A stretch of 28,603 bases of DNA from an uncultured Dechloromonas sp. (GCA_937996725.1 CALKUR010000123.1:1-28603), one strand, 5' to 3'. Shown: positions 16,225-25,987, numbered from the stretch's first letter. The notes: generated from the letters alone by a model not told the origin. Translations and numbers: made by a program.

Positions 16225-16854
16225 TTACTTCGAATACAGTTCGATGACGAGGCCTTCGTTCAGGGTTGGCGACAGCTCCGAACGCTGCGGCATGGCCTTG
16301 AAGGTGCCCTTACCGGCCTTGACGTCCACCGACAACCACTCGGGGAAACCACGGCCTTCGGCAGCTTCCAGAGCAGCCTTGACACGCAGTTGACCACGCG
16401 ATGCATCGGTCAGTTCAACGACGTCACCCGGCTTGAGGGTATACGACGGAATGTTGACGCGCTTGCCGTTAACGAGGATGCCGTTGTGGCGAACCAGCTG
16501 ACGTGCTTCGGCACGCGAACCGGCAAAGCCCATACGGTAGGTCGTAGCGTCCAGACGTGCTTCCAACAGTTGCAGCAGGTTTTCACCGGTCTGACCTTTG
16601 CGGCGATCAGCTTCGGCGAAGATCTTGCGGAACTGGCCTTCGAGCACGCCGTAGATGCGACGGATCTTTTGCTTGGCGCGCAGGTGCACACCGAAGTCCG
16701 ACAGACGGGCACCCGAGCGCTGACCGTGTTGGCCAGGTGCATAGGCACGGCGCTCGATGGCGCACTTGTCGCTGAAACATTTCTCAGCCTTGAGGAACAG
16801 CTTTTCGCCTTCGCGGCGGCACTGACGGCATTTGGGATCGAGATTACGAGCCAT
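16225..16854 (-). CDS. rpsD: Small-subunit ribosomal protein S4
   Basis: This 209-residue primary 16S rRNA binder is also the autoregulator of the alpha operon in E. coli. The N-terminus carries a complete zinc set, Cys9, Cys12, Cys26 and Cys31. The S4 RNA-binding domain (about 98-160, [20 protein letters not shown]) is intact. The ATG follows AAGGAG. The zinc-containing form means this gene draws on the cell's zinc supply. Hairpins in the rpmJ-rpsM gap are candidate targets for S4 feedback. Confidence 0.98.
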   Translation of the reverse strand: MARNLDPKCRQCRREGEKLFLKAEKCFSDKCAIERRAYAPGQHGQRSGARLSDFGVHLRAKQKIRRIYGVLEGQFRKIFAEADRRKGQTGENLLQLLEARLDATTYRMGFAGSRAEARQLVRHNGILVNGKRVNIPSYTLKPGDVVELTDASRGQLRVKAALEAAEGRGFPEWLSVDVKAGKGTFKAMPQRSELSPTLNEGLVIELYSK

Positions 16855-16866
16855 GTCAGGTTCTCC

Positions 16867-17256
16867 TTAAATACGGCGCTTTTTCGGCGGACGGCAGCCG
16901 TTGTGCGGCACCGGTGTCACATCCGAAATTGCAGTGATCTTGATACCCAGTGCGTTCAGTGCACGCACAGCCGATTCGCGGCCCGGACCGGGGCCCTTGA
17001 TGCGGACTTCAAGATTCTTGATGCCGCATTCCTGAGCCACTTTACCGGCGGCTTCTGCAGCCACCTGAGCGGCGAACGGGGTCGACTTACGGGAGCCCTT
17101 GAAGCCGGCGCCGCCCGAAGTTGCCCACGACAGCGCGTTGCCCTGGCGATCGGTGATGGTAATGATGGTGTTGTTGAACGATGCGTGAACGTGCACGATG
17201 CCGTCAGCAATGTTCTTTTTAATCTTCTTACGAACTTTGGTCGATGTCTTGGCCAT
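16867..17256 (-). CDS. rpsK: Small-subunit ribosomal protein S11
   Basis: This 129-residue platform protein of the 30S subunit contacts mRNA near the E site. Diagnostic segments are [22 protein letters not shown] and the C-terminal [18 protein letters not shown]. It has AAGGCA before the ATG, lies 28 bp behind rpsM and 12 bp before rpsD. Confidence 0.98.
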   Translation of the reverse strand: MAKTSTKVRKKIKKNIADGIVHVHASFNNTIITITDRQGNALSWATSGGAGFKGSRKSTPFAAQVAAEAAGKVAQECGIKNLEVRIKGPGPGRESAVRALNALGIKITAISDVTPVPHNGCRPPKKRRI

Positions 17257-17284
17257 GTCTGATGCCTTTCCTTATGCGACTCGG

Positions 17285-17650
17285 TTACTTCTTACCAGCG
17301 ATCGCGGCCTTGCGCGGACCCTTACGGGTACGAGCATTGGTGCGAGTACGCTGACCACGGCAAGGCAGACCCTTGCGATGGCGGAAGCCACGATAGCAAC
17401 CCAAATCCATCAGGCGCTTGATGTTCATGGTGACTTCACGACGCAGGTCACCTTCAACGGTGAACTTAGCCACTTCGTCACGCAGACGTTCCATGTCCGC
17501 GTCCGTCAGATCTTTGATCTTGGTCGAACGCGTAACACCGGCTGAATCACAGATTTTCTGTGCGCGGGTACGACCGATACCGAAAATTGCAGTCAGTGCG
17601 ATTTCGGCGTGTTGATGGTTGGGAATGTTTACCCCAGCAATACGAGCCAT
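17285..17650 (-). CDS. rpsM: Small-subunit ribosomal protein S13
   Basis: This 121-residue protein of the 30S head forms the B1 bridge and touches P-site tRNA. The start [11 protein letters not shown] and the C-terminal [20 protein letters not shown] are typical. The ribosome site GAGGA lies at the foot of a small hairpin (17660-17673), with a second hairpin just upstream. In E. coli S4 represses the alpha operon at the rpsM start, so similar control is plausible here. Confidence 0.98.
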   Translation of the reverse strand: MARIAGVNIPNHQHAEIALTAIFGIGRTRAQKICDSAGVTRSTKIKDLTDADMERLRDEVAKFTVEGDLRREVTMNIKRLMDLGCYRGFRHRKGLPCRGQRTRTNARTRKGPRKAAIAGKK

Positions 17651-17659
17651 TGAGTATCC

Positions 17660-17702
17660 TCAGTCTCTACTGATCTTGAACAATTGCGTCAACGACGCAA
17701 TT
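17660..17702 (-). promoter_or_regulatory. Tandem hairpins before rpsM, candidate S4 autoregulatory leader
   Basis: On the - strand the rpmJ stop region folds into a perfect 9-bp stem (17682-17690 with 17694-17702, 3-nt loop). It is followed by a 5-bp stem TCAGT/ACTGA (17660-17673, 4-nt loop) whose 3' arm runs into the GAGGA of rpsM. The 9-bp stem includes part of the rpmJ stop codon. There is no T-tract, so a regulatory rather than terminator role is favoured. Confidence 0.5.
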
Positions 17703-17814
17703 AACCTTGACGCTGCTTATGGCGTGGATCGGTGCAAATCACGCGCACCACACCTTTGCGGCGGATGATCTTGCAGTTCCGGCAAATGCGCCGTACCGAA
17801 GCCAAAACTTTCAT
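17701..17814 (-). CDS. rpmJ: Large-subunit ribosomal protein L36
   Basis: This 37-residue protein, the smallest ribosomal protein here, starts [20 protein letters not shown] and stops at TAA 17701-17703. It keeps the zinc ligands Cys11, Cys14, Cys27 and His32, so it is the zinc-binding form. The ribosome site AAAGGAG precedes the ATG at 17814. It lies between infA and rpsM, the usual betaproteobacterial order. Confidence 0.97.
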   Translation of the reverse strand: MKVLASVRRICRNCKIIRRKGVVRVICTDPRHKQRQG

Positions 17815-17913
17815 TACCTACTCCTTTATGTCGACGTTCCGCCCAGCCGTGGCTTTCCGTCGGGTTCTTGCGTAGAGAATTAAAAACGAAAACTAAAAAC
17901 GATTCCTTCGGTC
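17815..17913 (-). other. 99-bp infA-rpmJ spacer, T-rich, no assigned element
   Basis: The - strand begins with three T-runs separated by short AG or CG steps (TTTTTAGTTTTCGTTTTTAA), followed by a GC-rich stretch with only weak self-pairing, then the rpmJ ribosome site. I see no convincing promoter boxes and no strong stem before the T-runs. A weak terminator or an alpha-operon promoter remains possible. Confidence 0.4.
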
Positions 17914-18132
17914 TTACTTGGCGCGGAATGTGATCCGCGCCTTGGTCAGATCGTAGGGGGTCAATTGCACGGTGACTTTGTCACCGGGCAGGATGCGAAT
18001 GTAGTGCATACGCATCTTGCCGGAGATGAAGGCATGGACTTCATAGCCGTTTTCCAGCTTTACCTTGAAGGTTGCGTTGGGCAGGTTTTCCAGCACCTCG
18101 CCCTGCATTTCGATCAAGTCTTCCTTTGCCAT
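17914..18132 (-). CDS. infA: Translation initiation factor IF-1
   Basis: This 72-residue OB-fold protein binds the 30S A site during initiation. The start [20 protein letters not shown] and the block [19 protein letters not shown] are diagnostic. It lies 4 bp after secY, so translation is probably coupled. Location inside the ribosomal cluster differs from E. coli, where infA is elsewhere, and supports a betaproteobacterial origin. Confidence 0.97.
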   Translation of the reverse strand: MAKEDLIEMQGEVLENLPNATFKVKLENGYEVHAFISGKMRMHYIRILPGDKVTVQLTPYDLTKARITFRAK

Positions 18133-18136
18133 CTTC

Positions 18137-19453
18137 TTAGCGACCGCCCAATCCGCCCTTGAAGTTCGCCTTCTTGAGCAGATTTTCGTATTGATGCGAC
18201 ATTGCGAAGGCCTGCACCTGGGACATGAAGTCCATGGTGACGACCACGATAATCAGCAGCGAGGTGCCGCCGAAGTAGAACGGAACGTTCCACTTGAGAA
18301 TCAGGAATTCCGGCAACAGGCAGACGACGGTGATGTACACGGCGCCGATCAGCGTGAGGCGGGTCAGAATTTTTTCGATGTAGCGCGAGGTTTGCTCACC
18401 TGGACGAATGCCGGGGATGAACGCGCCGCTCTTCTTCAGGTTGTCCGAGGTTTCACGGGTATTGAAAACCAGGGCAGTATAGAAAAAGCAGAAGAAAATG
18501 ATGGCAGCGGCATAGAACAGGATGTACAACGGCTGACCGGGCGACAGACCCACCGAGATATCCTTGAGCCACAGCATATTCTCGCCCGAACCAAACCAGC
18601 CCGCCAGGGTGGCCGGGAATAGGATGATCGAGGAGGCGAAGATCGGCGGGATCACGCCAGCCATATTGAGCTTGAGCGGCAGGAACGACGATTGGCCGCC
18701 GTAGAGCTTATTACCCACCTGACGTTTGGCGTAGTTGACCAGGATACGACGCTGACCGCGTTCCACGTATACGACAAAAGCCGTTACCAGGATCACGATG
18801 GCGACTATGACCAACGCCGTCAGCGGATTCATGGCACCGGTGTTCACCAGTTCCAGAATGCCGCCTAGCGAGCTCGGGAGCCCAGCGGCAATACCGGCGA
18901 AGATGATGATGGAGATACCGTTACCCAAACCACGCTCGGTGATCTGCTCGCCCACCCACATCAGGAACATGGTGCCGGTGACGAGGGTGAGAACGGTTTC
19001 CAGCCGGAAGGCCAGGCCCGGTTCAAGGACCAGACCCGGTTGGGCTTCCAGCGCGACGGCAATGCCCAGCGCCTGGAAGAAGGCGAGGACCACGGTACCG
19101 TAGCGGGTGTATTGCGAAATCTTGTGCTGACCGGCCTGACCCTCTTTTTTGAGGGCTTCCAGCGCAGGGCTGGCGACCGTCATCAGCTGCATGATGATCG
19201 ATGCCGAGATGTACGGCATGATACCGAGTGCAAAAATCGTGAAGCGCGACAGTGCACCGCCCGAGAACATGTTGAACATGCCGAGGATGCCGTCTTTTTG
19301 ACGCGAGAACAGATCGGACAGCACGGACGGATCGATGCCGGGCACAGGAATGTGCGCACCGATGCGGTACACGATGAGCGCACCCAGGAGGAACATCAAG
19401 CGGCGCTTGAGTTCCCCGTGTTTGCTACCCTGCGTGAGTGCGTTTTGTTGCAT
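18137..19453 (-). CDS. secY: Protein translocase subunit SecY
   Basis: This 438-residue channel-forming subunit of the SecYEG translocon has ten hydrophobic helices, the plug-region sequence [29 protein letters not shown] split around helix 2, and the cytosolic loop [17 protein letters not shown] involved in SecA and ribosome contact. The start [19 protein letters not shown] is usual. It lies 17 bp after rplO and 4 bp before infA. Confidence 0.98.
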   Translation of the reverse strand: MQQNALTQGSKHGELKRRLMFLLGALIVYRIGAHIPVPGIDPSVLSDLFSRQKDGILGMFNMFSGGALSRFTIFALGIMPYISASIIMQLMTVASPALEALKKEGQAGQHKISQYTRYGTVVLAFFQALGIAVALEAQPGLVLEPGLAFRLETVLTLVTGTMFLMWVGEQITERGLGNGISIIIFAGIAAGLPSSLGGILELVNTGAMNPLTALVIVAIVILVTAFVVYVERGQRRILVNYAKRQVGNKLYGGQSSFLPLKLNMAGVIPPIFASSIILFPATLAGWFGSGENMLWLKDISVGLSPGQPLYILFYAAAIIFFCFFYTALVFNTRETSDNLKKSGAFIPGIRPGEQTSRYIEKILTRLTLIGAVYITVVCLLPEFLILKWNVPFYFGGTSLLIIVVVTMDFMSQVQAFAMSHQYENLLKKANFKGGLGGR

Positions 19454-19470
19454 GTCCGATCAGGTCCTAA

Positions 19471-19914
19471 TTACTCAGCCGACGCTTCGACCGAGCCGCC
19501 AGCGGCTTCGATAGCGGCCTTGGCGCCCTTGGTGGCAGTGATGCCCTTCAGAACGACCTTGCGGCTCAGCTCACCCTTGAGGATGACCTTAGCGGCCAGC
19601 GCCAGCGTCGACACAACGCCGCACTGCTTGAGTACGGCCAGATCGATGTCGTCAACCGGGATGGCTTGCAGATCGCTCAGGCGGATTTCAGCAACGCGAG
19701 CACGCGTCAGCGAGACAAAGCCACGCTTCGGCAGGCGACGATGCAGCGGCATCTGGCCGCCTTCGAAACCAACCTTGTGGTAGCCGCCGGTACGCGACTT
19801 CTGACCTTTATGACCGCGACCCGAAGTTTTGCCCAGGCCGCTGCCGATACCACGACCAACGCGCTTGGCAGCGTGTTTGGCACCGGCACCGGGTTTGATG
19901 GTATTGAGTTCCAT
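19471..19914 (-). CDS. rplO: Large-subunit ribosomal protein L15
   Basis: This 147-residue late-assembly 23S binder has the characteristic N-terminal extension with [19 protein letters not shown] and [19 protein letters not shown]-terminal Ala/Glu tail (GGSVEASAE) ends it. It lies 10 bp after rpmD and 17 bp before secY. Confidence 0.98.
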   Translation of the reverse strand: MELNTIKPGAGAKHAAKRVGRGIGSGLGKTSGRGHKGQKSRTGGYHKVGFEGGQMPLHRRLPKRGFVSLTRARVAEIRLSDLQAIPVDDIDLAVLKQCGVVSTLALAAKVILKGELSRKVVLKGITATKGAKAAIEAAGGSVEASAE

Positions 19915-19924
19915 AACCTTATCC

Positions 19925-20110
19925 TTAGACGCTTTCGCTCTTAACGAGGTAGCGCACCTTGGTGATCATGCCGCGCACAGCTGGAGTGTCTTCCAGGATG
20001 GCGGACGAGTTCAGGCGGCGCAGACCCAGACCACGCACGGTGGCGCGGTGGTCCTGCTTGGTGCCGATGATGCTCTTAACGAGCGTGACCTTGAGTTTCT
20101 TGTTCGACAT
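19925..20110 (-). CDS. rpmD: Large-subunit ribosomal protein L30
   Basis: This 61-residue protein has the bacterial L30 core [20 protein letters not shown] and [22 protein letters not shown]. It is not essential in some bacteria, but its place between rpsE (3 bp) and rplO (10 bp) is canonical. Nothing unusual. Confidence 0.98.
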   Translation of the reverse strand: MSNKKLKVTLVKSIIGTKQDHRATVRGLGLRRLNSSAILEDTPAVRGMITKVRYLVKSESV

Positions 20111-20113
20111 GTC

Positions 20114-20641
20114 TTACCCCAGAATCTCTTCAATGGCCTTGCCACGCTTGGCGGCGACTTCTGCCGGCGTGTTCATGGACTTGAGGCCATTCAGGGTTGC
20201 ACGAATGACGTTGTACGGGTTGGTCGAGCCAAGGCACTTGGCCACGACGTTGGTGATACCGACAACTTCAAACACGTTACGGACGGCGCCACCGGCGATG
20301 ATGCCGGTACCTTCCGGTGCCGGTTGAATCAGTACCTTAGCTGCGCCGTGACGGCCGATCAGCGTGTGCTGAACGGTGCCGTTCTTGAGCGTGACCTTGA
20401 ACAGGCGGCGGCGGGCTTCTTCCATGGCCTTTTGAACGGCCAGCGGCACTTCACGTGCTTTGCCCTTACCCATACCGACACCACCATCGCCATCACCGAC
20501 CACGGTCAGTGCGGCAAAGCTCATGATGCGGCCGCCCTTGACGGTCTTGCTGACGCGGTTGATGGCAACCATCTTCTCGCGCAGGCCAGACTCATCACGC
20601 TCTTCAGCCTGCTGCGGTTTGCGACTTTGTGCTTTCGCCAT
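20114..20641 (-). CDS. rpsE: Small-subunit ribosomal protein S5
   Basis: This 175-residue protein is involved in decoding fidelity and mRNA unwinding. The dsRNA-binding-like N-terminal domain ([28 protein letters not shown]) and the C-terminal [19 protein letters not shown] are intact. The segment around KTVKGGRI is where spectinomycin-resistance changes occur in E. coli; the sequence here looks wild type. GAGGA precedes the ATG. Confidence 0.98.
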   Translation of the reverse strand: MAKAQSRKPQQAEERDESGLREKMVAINRVSKTVKGGRIMSFAALTVVGDGDGGVGMGKGKAREVPLAVQKAMEEARRRLFKVTLKNGTVQHTLIGRHGAAKVLIQPAPEGTGIIAGGAVRNVFEVVGITNVVAKCLGSTNPYNVIRATLNGLKSMNTPAEVAAKRGKAIEEILG

Positions 20642-20665
20642 AGTTATCCTCGATTCCTACGCGGC

Positions 20666-21022
20666 TTAGAACTTGAGACCGTTTTCACGGGCAGCTTCAG
20701 CCAGAGCCTTGATACGACCGTGGTACTTGAAACCCGAACGGTCGAAGGCAACTTGTTCAACACCGGCTTTACGGGCGCGCTCGGCGACCAGCTTGCCTAC
20801 CGTGGTGGCAGCGGCTACGTTGCCACCATTCGGAATGTCTTTACGGACATCCGCTTCAACGGTCGAAGCAGCGGCCAACACTTTGCCACCGCAAGCCGAG
20901 ATGACTTGGGCATAAATGTGCTGGTTGGTGCGGAACACGCTCAGGCGAATCGCCTTTTGCTCAGCGATGCGGGCGCGTGCCTGACGGGCACGGCGCAAAC
21001 GCGACTGTTTTTTATCTTTCAT
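20666..21022 (-). CDS. rplR: Large-subunit ribosomal protein L18
   Basis: This 118-residue 5S rRNA-binding protein has a basic N-terminus ([18 protein letters not shown]), the block [16 protein letters not shown] and a C-terminus [26 protein letters not shown] typical of L18. AGGG precedes the ATG. It lies 9 bp after rplF and 24 bp before rpsE. Confidence 0.98.
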   Translation of the reverse strand: MKDKKQSRLRRARQARARIAEQKAIRLSVFRTNQHIYAQVISACGGKVLAAASTVEADVRKDIPNGGNVAAATTVGKLVAERARKAGVEQVAFDRSGFKYHGRIKALAEAARENGLKF

Positions 21023-21031
21023 GTGGCACCC

Positions 21032-21565
21032 TTACTTCTTCTTGGTTTCCTTGAGGATCACGACCTCATCGGCGTAGCGCACACCCTTGCCTTTGTAAGG
21101 CTCCGGCTTGCGGTAGGCACGAATTTCGGCAGCAACCTGACCTACTTGTTGCTTATCGATCCCCTTGATCACGATTTCGGTTTGCGACGGGGTTTCCACT
21201 TTGACGCCAGCAGGCATCTTGTGGGCAACCGGGTGCGAGAAACCGAGAGACAGGTTCAGCGTGTCACCCTGGGCCTGGGCACGATAGCCCACACCAACCA
21301 GGGTCAGTTTCTTTTCGAAACCCTTGGAAACACCATTCACCAGATTAGCCAGCAGCGCGCGGGTCGTACCCGACAGCGCATTGGCGTTAACAGCACCGGC
21401 GACAGCCTTGACTTGCAGGGCGCCACCTTCTTGAACGACGTCCACCGAGGCGTTACGAGCCAGCGTCAGAGTGCCCAGCGGGCCCTTGATGCTGATCTGT
21501 GCGCCAGCCAGGTTGACTTCAACGCCTTGCGGCAGGGCGACTGGATTCTTAGCTACGCGAGACAT
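21032..21565 (-). CDS. rplF: Large-subunit ribosomal protein L6
   Basis: This 177-residue protein sits near the factor-binding site of the 50S subunit. The start [15 protein letters not shown] at 21565 follows GGGAGGG at good spacing; a longer frame back to 21622 is not supported. The C-terminal signature [16 protein letters not shown] is present. It lies 13 bp after rpsH. Confidence 0.98.
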   Translation of the reverse strand: MSRVAKNPVALPQGVEVNLAGAQISIKGPLGTLTLARNASVDVVQEGGALQVKAVAGAVNANALSGTTRALLANLVNGVSKGFEKKLTLVGVGYRAQAQGDTLNLSLGFSHPVAHKMPAGVKVETPSQTEIVIKGIDKQQVGQVAAEIRAYRKPEPYKGKGVRYADEVVILKETKKK

Positions 21566-21578
21566 ATCGAACCCTCCC

Positions 21579-21974
21579 TTAAGCCACGTAGCAGAGCACT
21601 TCACCGCCGACATTGGCAGCACGGGCGTTGCGATCAGTCATGACACCCTTCGGGGTCGAAACAATCGCGATGCCCAGGCCATTCATGACGCGGGGAATGT
21701 CAGCAGACGGTTTGTAGACACGCAGGCCAGGGCGCGAAACGCGTTCAACGCGCTCGATGACCGGGCGGCCAGCGTAGTACTTCAGACCAATTTCCAGTTC
21801 CGGCTTGGCAGCTTCACCACGCACGGCAAAATCCTCAACGTAACCTTCATCCTTGAGCACTTTAGCGATGGCCACCTTAAGCTTCGAGGAGGGCATACGC
21901 ACCACCAGCTTTTGGGACATCTGCGCGTTGCGGATGCGGGTCAGCATATCGGCGATCGGATCACTCATTGCCAT
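21579..21974 (-). CDS. rpsH: Small-subunit ribosomal protein S8
   Basis: This 131-residue 16S binder is the feedback repressor of the spc operon in E. coli. The start [18 protein letters not shown] at 21974 follows GGAGG at seven bases; the second ATG at 21968 would be 13 bases away. The C-terminus [20 protein letters not shown] is usual. Gap to rpsN is 15 bp. Confidence 0.98.
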   Translation of the reverse strand: MAMSDPIADMLTRIRNAQMSQKLVVRMPSSKLKVAIAKVLKDEGYVEDFAVRGEAAKPELEIGLKYYAGRPVIERVERVSRPGLRVYKPSADIPRVMNGLGIAIVSTPKGVMTDRNARAANVGGEVLCYVA

Positions 21975-21989
21975 ATCAAATCCTCCTGC

Positions 21990-22295
21990 TTACCAGCTGG
22001 CCTTGATCACGCCAGGGATTTCTCCCTTAAAGGCGAGCTCACGGATCTTGTGACGGCACAGACCGAACTTACGGTAGGTACCACGGGGACGACCAGTCAG
22101 CTCGCAACGGTTGCGAGTGCGGGTCGGGTTAGCGTTGCGCGGCAGCTGCTGCAGCTTCAGGCGTGCTTCATAACGAACTTCGTCGCTTTGCGACTGGTCG
22201 TTGATGACGGCTTGCAGGGCTTCGCGCTTCTTAGCAAACTTCGCGACGAGGGCGCGACGTTTGGCTTCACGATTGATCAGGGCTAGTTTTGCCAT
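21990..22295 (-). CDS. rpsN: Small-subunit ribosomal protein S14 (long, zinc-free form)
   Basis: This 101-residue protein of the 30S head has the C-terminal core [27 protein letters not shown], which lacks the paired CxxC zinc ligands of the short form. It is therefore the long C-minus type found in most proteobacteria. GAGG precedes the ATG. It lies 7 bp behind rplE. Confidence 0.98.
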   Translation of the reverse strand: MAKLALINREAKRRALVAKFAKKREALQAVINDQSQSDEVRYEARLKLQQLPRNANPTRTRNRCELTGRPRGTYRKFGLCRHKIRELAFKGEIPGVIKASW

Positions 22296-22302
22296 AATCG
22301 CC

Positions 22303-22842
22303 TCAATTCTTGAAAGGGAACTTGAAGGCGGACAGCAGTGCTTTGGCTTCGCTGTCGGTCTTCGCGGTGGTCGTGATGCTGATATTCATCCCGCGCAGAG
22401 CATCGATCTTGTCGTACTCAATTTCCGGGAAAATGATCTGCTCTTTGACACCCATGTTGTAGTTACCACGGCCATCAAAACCCTTGGCCTGGATACCACG
22501 GAAGTCACGGACGCGCGGCAGCGCGACGGTGACGAGGCGGTCGAGAAACTCGAACATACGCGGACCGCGCAGGGTGACCATGCAACCGATCGGGTAGTTA
22601 TCGCGGATCTTGAAACCAGCGATCGACTTACGCGACAGGGTCACAACCGGCTTCTGACCAGCAATCTTAGTCAGATCGGACACAGCGTGTTCCAGCACTT
22701 TCTTGTCGGCAACCGCTTCACCCACACCCATATTCAGAGTGATTTTGGTAATACGCGGCACTTCCATGGTCGACGGGTAGCTGAATTCTTTCATCAGCGC
22801 CGGGGCCACGGTCTTTTTGTAGAAATCTTGCAAACGCGACAT
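22303..22842 (-). CDS. rplE: Large-subunit ribosomal protein L5
   Basis: This 179-residue 5S rRNA-binding protein forms bridge B1b. The start [20 protein letters not shown] at 22842 gives exactly the E. coli length; a frame open to 23109 lies inside rplX and is an artefact. Segments [18 protein letters not shown] and [21 protein letters not shown] are diagnostic. In E. coli the S8 repressor site lies near the start of this gene. Confidence 0.98.
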   Translation of the reverse strand: MSRLQDFYKKTVAPALMKEFSYPSTMEVPRITKITLNMGVGEAVADKKVLEHAVSDLTKIAGQKPVVTLSRKSIAGFKIRDNYPIGCMVTLRGPRMFEFLDRLVTVALPRVRDFRGIQAKGFDGRGNYNMGVKEQIIFPEIEYDKIDALRGMNISITTTAKTDSEAKALLSAFKFPFKN

Positions 22843-22852
22843 GGCGGTCCCC

Positions 22853-23170
22853 TTATGCGTCAACCTGTTCGCCGTTCGATTTGAACACGCGAACTTTGCG
22901 GCCGTCGTCGAGCACCTTAAAGCCGACACGGTCACCCTTGCCGGCTTTGGCGTTCCACAGAGCCACGTTGGAGATCTGGATCGGCATATCCTTATCGACG
23001 AGACCACCGGCCGTACCCAACATGGGGTTCGGCTTGGTGGCCTTCTTGACACGGTTAATACCTTCCACGACGACGCGCTCGGCGTCGACACGGCGAACAA
23101 CGGTGCCACGACGGCCCTTGTCCTTACCGGTGGTGACGATAACTTCGTCGCCTTTACGAATCTTTTCCAT
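22853..23170 (-). CDS. rplX: Large-subunit ribosomal protein L24
   Basis: This 105-residue KOW-domain protein initiates 50S assembly. The start [24 protein letters not shown] carries the KOW motif, and [14 protein letters not shown] sequence follows ([14 protein letters not shown]). AAGGAGG precedes the ATG. It lies 11 bp after rplN and 10 bp before rplE. Confidence 0.98.
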   Translation of the reverse strand: MEKIRKGDEVIVTTGKDKGRRGTVVRRVDAERVVVEGINRVKKATKPNPMLGTAGGLVDKDMPIQISNVALWNAKAGKGDRVGFKVLDDGRKVRVFKSNGEQVDA

Positions 23171-23181
23171 CTGGCGCCTCC

Positions 23182-23550
23182 TTAGAGCACTTCAGGAGCG
23201 AGCGAAACGATCTTCATGAAGCGCTCCGAGCGCAGCTCCCGGGTTACCGGGCCGAAGATACGGGTACCGATCGGTTCCAGCTTGTTGTTGAGCAGGACGG
23301 CAGCATTGCCATCAAACTTAACCAGCGAACCATCGGCACGACGAACACCCTTGGCGGTGCGAACGACGACGGCGTTATAGACGTCACCCTTCTTCACGCG
23401 GCCACGCGGCGCTGCATCCTTGATCGACACCTTGATGATGTCGCCAATGCCGGCATAACGGCGCTTAGAGCCGCCCAGCACTTTGATACACATTACAGAA
23501 CGTGCGCCCGTGTTATCGGCGACGTCCAGCATCGACTGCATCTGAATCAT
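23182..23550 (-). CDS. rplN: Large-subunit ribosomal protein L14
   Basis: This 122-residue protein at the subunit interface forms bridge B8. The start [18 protein letters not shown] at 23550 follows GGAG at six bases; an ATG three bases earlier would be too close to it. Diagnostic segments are [19 protein letters not shown] and [11 protein letters not shown]. It is the first gene of the spc operon in E. coli, and here too a wide gap with a likely promoter precedes it. Confidence 0.98.
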   Translation of the reverse strand: MIQMQSMLDVADNTGARSVMCIKVLGGSKRRYAGIGDIIKVSIKDAAPRGRVKKGDVYNAVVVRTAKGVRRADGSLVKFDGNAAVLLNNKLEPIGTRIFGPVTRELRSERFMKIVSLAPEVL

Positions 23551-23667
23551 CATTAACTCCAACTTGTACCGCTACCAGCAATGGCGCACGGTCAGTCTTG
23601 GGTTTCAACACTTGCTGACTCGCGCACCACGCGTTGTGCGATGCAAGAAATCAGCGAAAGAGGCAGT

Positions 23668-23696
23668 ATTCTATCAGAAGAATTCTGCCGTTGCAA
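23668..23696 (-). promoter_or_regulatory. Likely spc promoter upstream of rplN
   Basis: On the - strand TTGCAA (23691-23696) is followed after 17 nt by TAGAAT (23668-23673), a 4/6 and 5/6 match to the sigma70 boxes at ideal spacing. The position between rpsQ and rplN is that of the E. coli spc promoter. Transcription would begin near 23661, giving a leader of about 110 nt with a further small hairpin at 23623-23640. Confidence 0.6.
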
Positions 23697-23720
23697 GGGT
23701 CAAAACCAAAGTTTTGACCC
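23697..23720 (-). promoter_or_regulatory. Perfect hairpin at the S10/spc operon boundary
   Basis: A 10-bp perfect stem GGGTCAAAAC/GTTTTGACCC encloses a 4-nt loop. It lies just after the rpsQ stop and immediately upstream of the predicted -35 box. No T-tract follows on the - strand, so it may be a weak terminator, an RNA 3'-end stabiliser, or a processing site separating the S10 and spc transcripts. An imperfect 11-bp stem (23662-23672 with 23679-23689) overlaps the promoter itself. Confidence 0.6.
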
Positions 23721-23731
23721 TGTGCGAGAGC

Positions 23732-23998
23732 TTAAACGACTTCGGCGCGCTCCAGGAGCTTGGCGATTTGCCAGGTCTTGGTGCGTGACATCGGACGACA
23801 TTCAACGATCTGAACGAGATCACCCGTCTTGGCATCGTTGTTGGCGTTGTGCGCATGATATTTCTTCGAGCGCGTGATGATTTTGCCGTACATCGGGTGC
23901 TTGACGCGACGCTCGACGAGCACAGTGGCCGTCTCTTGCATCTTGTCACTGACCACGCGACCGACGAGGGTGCGGTTCATACCAGTCTTATCAGTCAT
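23732..23998 (-). CDS. rpsQ: Small-subunit ribosomal protein S17
   Basis: This 88-residue OB-fold protein binds 16S rRNA early in assembly. Diagnostic segments are [24 protein letters not shown] and [26 protein letters not shown]. The start at 23998 is 2 bp from the rpmC stop; Met7 is an alternative. It is the last gene before the 181-bp gap at the operon boundary. Confidence 0.97.
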   Translation of the reverse strand: MTDKTGMNRTLVGRVVSDKMQETATVLVERRVKHPMYGKIITRSKKYHAHNANNDAKTGDLVQIVECRPMSRTKTWQIAKLLERAEVV

Positions 23999-24000
23999 GA

Positions 24001-24186
24001 TTAGACCCTTTCACGGAGGATGGTGCGCACGCGCGCGATGTCGCGGCGGACCTTGCCGAGCTGGCTGGTGTTGCTCAACTGCTGGGTGCCCTTCTGCATA
24101 CGCAGTGAAAACTGGGCCTTCAGCAGATCGAGCAGCTCTTGCTTCAGCTCGTCGTTCGATTTGTTTCTGAGTTCAATTGCTTTCAT
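24001..24186 (-). CDS. rpmC: Large-subunit ribosomal protein L29
   Basis: This 61-residue two-helix protein sits beside the exit tunnel and helps dock trigger factor and SRP. The segments [18 protein letters not shown] and [19 protein letters not shown] are typical. It lies 3 bp after rplP and 2 bp before rpsQ. Confidence 0.97.
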   Translation of the reverse strand: MKAIELRNKSNDELKQELLDLLKAQFSLRMQKGTQQLSNTSQLGKVRRDIARVRTILRERV

Positions 24187-24189
24187 CTC

Positions 24190-24603
24190 TTACCCCAGGT
24201 GGCGAGTAACGAAGATCGTGCGCAGCGGCAGCTTGGCAGCGGCCAGCTTGAATGCTTCACGGGCCAGCGCCTCGTTGACGCCATCCATTTCGTACAAAAC
24301 CTTACCCGGCTGAATTTCAGCAACGTAGTACTCCGGGTTGCCCTTACCGTTACCCATACGGACTTCGGCAGGCTTCTTGGAGATCGGTTTGTCCGGGAAC
24401 ACACGGATCCAGATACGACCGCCACGCTTGATGTGACGGGTCATGGCGCGACGAGCGGCTTCGATCTGACGTGCCGTCAGACGGCCGCGATCGGTCGACT
24501 TCAGGCCAAATTCGCCAAAAGCGACGGTGGCACCGCGGGTCGCCAGGCCAGTGTTACGGCCTTTCTGTTCCTTACGGTATTTACGACGTGCGGGTTGCAG
24601 CAT
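24190..24603 (-). CDS. rplP: Large-subunit ribosomal protein L16
   Basis: This 137-residue protein contacts A-site tRNA. The start [17 protein letters not shown] and block [23 protein letters not shown] are diagnostic. Its ATG overlaps the rpsC stop by one base (TAATG), consistent with coupled translation. Confidence 0.98.
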   Translation of the reverse strand: MLQPARRKYRKEQKGRNTGLATRGATVAFGEFGLKSTDRGRLTARQIEAARRAMTRHIKRGGRIWIRVFPDKPISKKPAEVRMGNGKGNPEYYVAEIQPGKVLYEMDGVNEALAREAFKLAAAKLPLRTIFVTRHLG

Positions 24604-25352
24604 TACGCACCTGCCTTTCTAACACGCTTGGCGGCCGGCTTTTTGTCCGACTTGCCTTCATCATCACCGCGCGGGCGACGCGGCGCACGCTTCGGTTCTT
24701 CCACGACGGCAGGCTGTTCGCCCGGCGCCAGGTGCTCGCCTTTATAGACCCAGACCTTGATGCCGATGAGACCGTAGGTGGTCATGGCTTCCGAGGTGCC
24801 GTAGTCGATGTTGGCGCGCAGGGTGTGCAGAGGCACGCGGCCTTCGCGATACCACTCGGTACGAGCAATTTCAGCACCGTTTAGACGGCCCGAGCTCATG
24901 ATCTTGATGCCTTGAGCACCCAGACGCATGGCGTTTTGCATCGCACGCTTCATGGCGCGGCGGAACATGATGCGCTTTTCCAGCTGTTGGGCGATCGAGT
25001 CGGCAATCAGCTTGGCATCCGTTTCCGGCTTGCGGATTTCTTCGATCGACACGTGAACCGGCACGCCCATGATCTTTTGCAGATCCGAACGCAGCTGATC
25101 GATTTCTTCGCCTTTCTTGCCGATGACCACGCCCGGACGCGCCGAGAATACGGTCACACGGGCGTTCTTGGCAGGACGCTCGATCAGAACCTTGCCCACA
25201 GAGGCGTGAGCCAGCTTCTTCTTCAGGTAGGCGCGGACTTTGTTGTCCTCGGCCAGCATGCCAGCGAAATCCTTATCGTTGGCGTACCAGCGCGAGCTCC
25301 AGTCGCGGGTGACGCTGAGGCGGAAGCCAGTTGGGTGAATTTTCTGTCCCAT
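24603..25352 (-). CDS. rpsC: Small-subunit ribosomal protein S3
   Basis: This 249-residue protein of the mRNA entry site has a KH domain (about 40-110, [19 protein letters not shown]). The start [18 protein letters not shown] is invariant. A basic, disordered C-terminal tail ([20 protein letters not shown]) makes it somewhat longer than E. coli S3 (233). AAGGA precedes the ATG. Confidence 0.98.
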   Translation of the reverse strand: MGQKIHPTGFRLSVTRDWSSRWYANDKDFAGMLAEDNKVRAYLKKKLAHASVGKVLIERPAKNARVTVFSARPGVVIGKKGEEIDQLRSDLQKIMGVPVHVSIEEIRKPETDAKLIADSIAQQLEKRIMFRRAMKRAMQNAMRLGAQGIKIMSSGRLNGAEIARTEWYREGRVPLHTLRANIDYGTSEAMTTYGLIGIKVWVYKGEHLAPGEQPAVVEEPKRAPRRPRGDDEGKSDKKPAAKRVRKAGA

Positions 25353-25361
25353 AGCGATTCC

Positions 25362-25691
25362 TTAGTTGCCCACGGTCACGAAAACGTGACAGGTCGGCTT
25401 GGTGATACGGTTGCCACGGCCCTTGGCGCGCGCGGTGAAGCGCTTGAGGACGATGCCTTTTTCGACGTAGATGGTCTTGACGATCAGTTCGTCAATGTCG
25501 GCACCGTTATTGTGCTCGGCATTGGCGATCGCAGATTCGATGACCTTCTTGACGATCAGGGCGCCCTTTTTCGGGGAATACGCCAGGATGTTTAGCGCCT
25601 GGCCCACGGACTTGCCGCGAACGAGGTCAGCAACGAGGCGGCCTTTTTGCGCCGAGAGGCGCACGCCGCGCAGTACAGCACGAGTTTCCAT
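25362..25691 (-). CDS. rplV: Large-subunit ribosomal protein L22
   Basis: This 109-residue protein has a loop lining the exit tunnel at the macrolide site. The start [20 protein letters not shown] at 25691 follows AAGGAG at six bases; the ATG three bases upstream is closer and the frame to 25727 is unsupported. The C-terminus [20 protein letters not shown] is usual, and the length equals that of other betaproteobacterial L22. Confidence 0.97.
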   Translation of the reverse strand: METRAVLRGVRLSAQKGRLVADLVRGKSVGQALNILAYSPKKGALIVKKVIESAIANAEHNNGADIDELIVKTIYVEKGIVLKRFTARAKGRGNRITKPTCHVFVTVGN

Positions 25692-25701
25692 CATCGGCTC
25701 C

Positions 25702-25977
25702 TTACTTCTTGGCTTTCTTGCCGGCAACGTGACCCTTGAACGTCCGGGTCAGCGAGAATTCGCCGAGCTTGTGGCCAACCATGTTTTCAGTCACAAACAC
25801 GGGAACGTGCTGACGACCGTTATGAACCGCCAGTGTCAGACCGAGAAACTCGGGCAGCACTGTCGAACGACGAGACCAGGTCTTGATGGGGCGTTTGTCA
25901 TTGCTGGCAACAGCCGCTTCGACCTTCTTGATGAGGTGCGCGTCTACGAACGGACCTTTTTTCATTGAACGAGTCAT
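25702..25977 (-). CDS. rpsS: Small-subunit ribosomal protein S19
   Basis: This 91-residue protein of the 30S head binds with S13. The start [20 protein letters not shown] and block [36 protein letters not shown] (in part) are diagnostic. AAGGA precedes the ATG; gaps are 10 bp to both rplB and rplV. Confidence 0.98.
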   Translation of the reverse strand: MTRSMKKGPFVDAHLIKKVEAAVASNDKRPIKTWSRRSTVLPEFLGLTLAVHNGRQHVPVFVTENMVGHKLGEFSLTRTFKGHVAGKKAKK

Positions 25978-25987
25978 GGTCTATTCC

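Noticed and set aside
19829..21643. A 604-codon open frame on the + strand across rplO, rpmD, rpsE, rplR and rplF
   Set aside because: It is antisense to five certain ribosomal genes and results from their biased codon use; the translation has no recognisable domain and no ribosome site.
22843..23109. N-terminal extension of rplE to 268 codons
   Set aside because: The extension overlaps rplX in another frame, has no L5 similarity, and the ATG at 22842 gives the exact family length.
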